Shown one piece after another: positions 60,987 through 64,000 of a stretch of 64,000 bases of DNA. Both the position numbers and the translations under genes were made by a program. The stretch covers positions 682,001 to 746,000 of the forward strand of contig CAMLQK010000001.1 in NCBI GenBank assembly GCA_946482285.1, read 5' to 3'. Numbering within the stretch: position 1 is the stretch's first letter; each line of letters starts with the position of its first letter. Source of the stretch: an uncultured Candidatus Saccharibacteria bacterium (GTDB lineage Bacteria > Patescibacteria > Saccharimonadia > Saccharimonadales > UBA4665). Under the pieces are notes generated by a model that had not been told where the DNA came from, searched no databases, and saw nothing but the letters and a program-made list of their open reading frames with translations.

Positions 60987-63464
60987 ATGCCAGAATCAGC
61001 AGACTTTCAAGACTTTTTAAACCACCTTACAACAAATGCTTTGCATAGCCTAAAGCACGCCGATGCTATCGCGCGCAGCTTTGGCAGTGCCTATGTCGGC
61101 ACCGAGCATTTGCTGCTTGGCGTGTTGGCTCAAGATGAAAGTATTGGCGCAAAAATTCTTGAAGGCGCGGGTATCACACTGGACCGCGCACGGATGGCGC
61201 TCAACCTCACGCCAAAGACAATGGTTGCTAACGCGGGTGCCAAAGGTCTGAGTGAAACTGCTAAGCTAACACTCAAGATGGCTTATGACACCGCACAGGA
61301 CTACAACCAAGAGTTCTGCGGTACAGAGCACATTTTATATAGTATCGTAAGCCAAAAAAATGCCCGTGCAACTGTATTGCTGCGTGACATGAATATTGAT
61401 GTCGATACAATTATGGGCGAGCTTGAACAGTTGCTAAATCGCCAGCAATATGACGACAACGAAAATACCGACACCAGGCGGCGCACCAACCGTAAAGGTG
61501 GGCGCAAAACAGCCTTGGACTTTTACGGTACCGACCTGACTGCGCAAGCCCGATCAGGCAAGCTTGACCCTGTGGTTGGCCGCGAACCACAAATCCGCCG
61601 TGTAGTAACAATCTTGAATCGGCGCACCAAAAACAACCCAGTACTGATTGGCGAGCCTGGGGTGGGCAAGACGGCAATTGTCGAGGGCCTGGCACAGAGG
61701 ATTATCGCAGAAGACGTGCCGGACAGCCTGCTGGACAAGCGCATTGTGATGCTTGACCTTGCCGGCATGATCGCAGGTACTAAGTACCGTGGTGAATTTG
61801 AAGAACGCCTGAAAAAGGTTATGGCGGAACTGGAACAAGACGCCAAGACAATCGTGTTTATTGATGAAATGCATTTGCTGGTCGGCGCAGGCGCTGCCGA
61901 AGGTGCAATGGACGCTGGCAATATCCTGAAGCCAGCATTGGCGCGCGGTAAAATCCAAATGATTGGCGCAACCACGACTGACGAATACACAAAGCACATC
62001 GAAAAAGATGCGGCTTTGGAGCGTCGGTTCCAGCCAGTGCAAGTACCCGAGGCAACAGTTCCAGAGACGTTAGCCATCCTTAAGGGGCTGCGAAAGCATT
62101 ATGAAGAATTCCATGGCGTGGAAGTAGGCGACGATGTTCTTGACAACATTGTACAACTTGCAAAACGCTATATAAATGACCGCTTTATGCCTGACAAAGC
62201 AATTGATTTGCTTGACGAAACTGCGGCACACCTCCGCGTGGACAAAGGTAAGACATCGCCTGAAGTGCGTAAGCTACAGAAAGAGCTGAAGCTAACGAAC
62301 AGCCGGATTGACGAAGCCGTGGACGCAGAAGATTATGAAAAAGCAGCCCAGCACAAGACCCGTGCCAGCCAAATTAATGAAGAACTGAAAAAACTGGAGG
62401 CTACTGATAAGTCAGCACGCAGGATTAATGTTACTGATGAAGATGTTGCCGACGTTGTCGCACGCATTACCGGCGTGCCGGTTAAAAAGGTTATTCGCTC
62501 TGAGGCTAAGTATCTTCTGAATCTCGAGAAAAATCTTGGCAAGCATGTGATTGGCCAATCGGAAGCAGTTGAGGCTGTGGCGCGTGCTGTCCGCCGTAAC
62601 CGTTCGGGGATTGGCTCCGCCACCCGGCCAATCGGCTCGTTTATTTTTCTTGGCCCTACCGGAGTTGGTAAAACCGAGCTTGCCCGTGTACTTGCCCGTG
62701 AATTCTTTGGTTCCGACGATGCCATGATTAAAATTGACATGAGTGAATTCGGTGAACACCATAATGTGTCACGTTTGGTGGGCGCGCCAGCTGGCTACGT
62801 CGGATATGACGAAGGCGGCCAACTGACCGACAAGATTCGCCGCCATCCTTACAGCTTGGTGTTATTTGACGAAATTGAGAAAGCTCACCCGGACACATTC
62901 AATATGCTCTTGCAAATTCTGGAAGATGGTGTCCTTACCGATGCTAAAGGCCGGAAAATCGACTTTACGAATACTATTGTTATAATGACCAGCAATATTG
63001 GAGCTGATAAATTACAAAAAGAGGCGGCGTTTGGCTTTAGCGCTGTCCGCACCACTGACTTTGAAGACCTCGATGCTCTTCACAACTTGAATAAAGACAA
63101 AGTTATGGATACGCTCAAAAAACAGATGCGCCCAGAGCTACTGAACCGTATTGATAAGACGATTGTGTTTCGCGCACTTACCAAGAAAGACATCTATCGC
63201 ATTATTGATTTGCAGATTAAGGAGCTAAACCAGCGCTTGCAGAAACATGGCTTGGCCACGCACCTGACTACCGCGGCTAAGCAGTATTTGCTGGAAAAAG
63301 GCTATGACGCCAAAAACGGTGTCCGTCCGCTACGCCGATTGATTCAGGACACAATCGAAGACCATATAGCCATTCAACTACTGCAGGAAAGCTACGCTCG
63401 CGGCACTATTTTGCAGGTAAGTGTTAAAAGTGGCGAGTTAACCTATTCGGTGACTAATGAATAG
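60987..63464 (+). CDS. clpC: ClpC-type AAA+ unfoldase
   Basis: 825 residues: two N-terminal Clp repeats (about 5-150, [18 protein letters not shown]), AAA domain 1 with Walker [10 protein letters not shown] (about 222), a short middle domain with a UVR-like coiled coil (about 430-465, [14 protein letters not shown]), AAA domain 2 with GPTGVGKTE (about 556), and a C-terminal small domain. The short middle domain separates it from ClpB. It feeds substrates to ClpP, which is not in view. AGGAGGG precedes the ATG. Confidence 0.95.
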   Translation: MPESADFQDFLNHLTTNALHSLKHADAIARSFGSAYVGTEHLLLGVLAQDESIGAKILEGAGITLDRARMALNLTPKTMVANAGAKGLSETAKLTLKMAYDTAQDYNQEFCGTEHILYSIVSQKNARATVLLRDMNIDVDTIMGELEQLLNRQQYDDNENTDTRRRTNRKGGRKTALDFYGTDLTAQARSGKLDPVVGREPQIRRVVTILNRRTKNNPVLIGEPGVGKTAIVEGLAQRIIAEDVPDSLLDKRIVMLDLAGMIAGTKYRGEFEERLKKVMAELEQDAKTIVFIDEMHLLVGAGAAEGAMDAGNILKPALARGKIQMIGATTTDEYTKHIEKDAALERRFQPVQVPEATVPETLAILKGLRKHYEEFHGVEVGDDVLDNIVQLAKRYINDRFMPDKAIDLLDETAAHLRVDKGKTSPEVRKLQKELKLTNSRIDEAVDAEDYEKAAQHKTRASQINEELKKLEATDKSARRINVTDEDVADVVARITGVPVKKVIRSEAKYLLNLEKNLGKHVIGQSEAVEAVARAVRRNRSGIGSATRPIGSFIFLGPTGVGKTELARVLAREFFGSDDAMIKIDMSEFGEHHNVSRLVGAPAGYVGYDEGGQLTDKIRRHPYSLVLFDEIEKAHPDTFNMLLQILEDGVLTDAKGRKIDFTNTIVIMTSNIGADKLQKEAAFGFSAVRTTDFEDLDALHNLNKDKVMDTLKKQMRPELLNRIDKTIVFRALTKKDIYRIIDLQIKELNQRLQKHGLATHLTTAAKQYLLEKGYDAKNGVRPLRRLIQDTIEDHIAIQLLQESYARGTILQVSVKSGELTYSVTNE

Positions 63465-63485
63465 TAAAAACTATATGCAATAACG

Positions 63486-63491
63486 TACACT
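63486..63491 (+). promoter_or_regulatory. -10 element, leaderless start
   Basis: TACACT ends 6 nt before the ATG at 63498. GGAG lies in the 6-nt gap, too close for a normal Shine-Dalgarno. Confidence 0.5.
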
Positions 63492-63497
63492 GGAGTT

Positions 63498-64000
63498 ATG
63501 GACTTTATTCGTCGCGCATCCACTTGGATCCTACTGCTCTTGCTAGCCGTCCTAGGTGTATTGCTTATTCAACGCGAGCAATTTTTTGACTGGCTTGCAC
63601 TGCGTAACTATACGCCGCCAAGTGCTATTGTCAGCTTTGCTGAAAAAACAACCATGACTGACCGTGCGAAGCACCTACTGTATATTAACCGTCCTCTACT
63701 CGACGGACGGTCTGCTTTTAACGAGCACTGCGCAAACCAAGCCGAACAATCGGTGGTGCTTGGCTGCTACTTAGGTAACAGGAACGGCATATTCATATAC
63801 AATGTGACGGATCCCGAGCTGGCAGGCGTACGGGAGGTGACAACTGCTCACGAAATGTTACATCAGGCATACGACCGTCTTTCCGCAAGCGAGCGCAGCA
63901 GGGTTGATGCTCTGCTAAAAGACTACAACGACAACCATTTGGCAGATGAGGCAATCAAAAAACAAGTAGCTCTGTATCAAAAAACTGAACCAGATGCGCT
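63498..64000 (+). CDS. Membrane-anchored zincin-like protein, 3' end cut off
   Basis: 167 residues visible, open at the window edge. A signal-anchor helix (about 8-26, TWILLLLLAVLGVLLIQ) is followed by an extracytoplasmic domain with TTAHEMLHQAYDRLSASER, an HExxH zinc site. The third ligand should lie further on. Two Cys (EHCANQ, LGCYLG) could form a disulfide. A surface metallopeptidase is likely; the family is not recognised. Confidence 0.72.
   Translation, partial: MDFIRRASTWILLLLLAVLGVLLIQREQFFDWLALRNYTPPSAIVSFAEKTTMTDRAKHLLYINRPLLDGRSAFNEHCANQAEQSVVLGCYLGNRNGIFIYNVTDPELAGVREVTTAHEMLHQAYDRLSASERSRVDALLKDYNDNHLADEAIKKQVALYQKTEPDA

Noticed and set aside
60987..63464. clpC as ClpB disaggregase
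   Set aside because: The middle region is a short UVR-like coiled coil, not the long ClpB propeller.
1..64000. Use of a recoded TGA (glycine) as in Gracilibacteria
   Set aside because: TGA ends complete genes at normal lengths (for example 5227-5229 and 25617-25619), and in-frame TGA does not interrupt conserved proteins.
1..64000. tRNA, rRNA, CRISPR or insertion-sequence content
   Set aside because: Read through all intergenic gaps without finding cloverleaf, repeat-spacer or transposase signals; gaps are short.

Overview
The window looks like the chromosome of a Candidate Phyla Radiation bacterium, most likely a Saccharibacteria (TM7) relative. This is inferred from the compact gene layout, many short leaders, the gene set (split transketolase, GatCAB, a PilB-type pilus ATPase, several conserved-looking membrane proteins of unknown function) and the normal use of TGA as a stop, which argues against the Gracilibacteria/Absconditabacteria code. 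No rRNA, tRNA, CRISPR array, insertion sequence or prophage was seen, and no stretch over 300 bases lacks a gene.

Layout. 1-9100: partial minus-strand gene, typA, small stress and zincin proteins, a GC-rich orphan membrane gene, a base-excision glycosylase, a PAP2 phosphatase, a candidate small RNA, rmuC, a GH63/MGH1-like hydrolase, a frameshifted gene and yajQ. 9100-16000: pheS-HIT-pheT, an ABC exporter and an unknown membrane protein. 16000-20800: Nudix, FKBP, glutaredoxin-thioredoxin reductase, a cupredoxin, an FNR-like reductase with GlpQ, and pyrophosphatase. 20900-26700: a second GC-rich orphan, then a sugar-phosphate cluster (gap, rpiB, rpe, two transketolase halves, pfkB). 26650-33700: CDP-alcohol transferase, unknowns, a pilin-like pair, uvrB and a DUF3152 protein. 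33700-41200: gatC-gatA-unknown-gatB, Nudix, kinase, galU, YtxH and a lipoprotein. 41200-50950: dnaE, a SpoU methylase, pilB, a PTS-rich membrane protein, malic enzyme and a glycosyltransferase-like protein. 51000-53030: a third GC-rich orphan, rplS, rnhB, yraN. 53030-59030 (minus): alpha/beta hydrolase, M1 aminopeptidase and a composite sigma factor. 59100-64000: nusA, an unknown, CIRCE-controlled clpC and a truncated zincin gene.

The most striking gene is the 770-residue protein at 53028-55340. It carries about four winged-helix repeats, then sigma-70 regions 2-4, then a C-terminal WhiB-type iron-sulfur signature. Three of the four repeats hold their own four-cysteine set, so the protein reads as a redox-sensing sigma factor with sensor and sigma in one chain.

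Two genome-level patterns stand out. First, 23 genes have a -10 hexamer (TATAMT, TACAMT or TATGCT), often of the extended TGn type, ending only 6-10 nt before the start codon, which predicts leaderless mRNAs. Housekeeping genes such as gap, nusA, clpC and rplS instead have spaced promoters and Shine-Dalgarno leaders. Second, three solitary GC3-rich genes (3402-3890, 20928-21398, 51025-51384) break this style: all have Shine-Dalgarno leaders, two have clear -35/-10 promoters, and all end in compound hairpins, suggesting a shared foreign origin. Other regulatory features are a perfect CIRCE operator at clpC and a terminator-like hairpin in the nusA leader.
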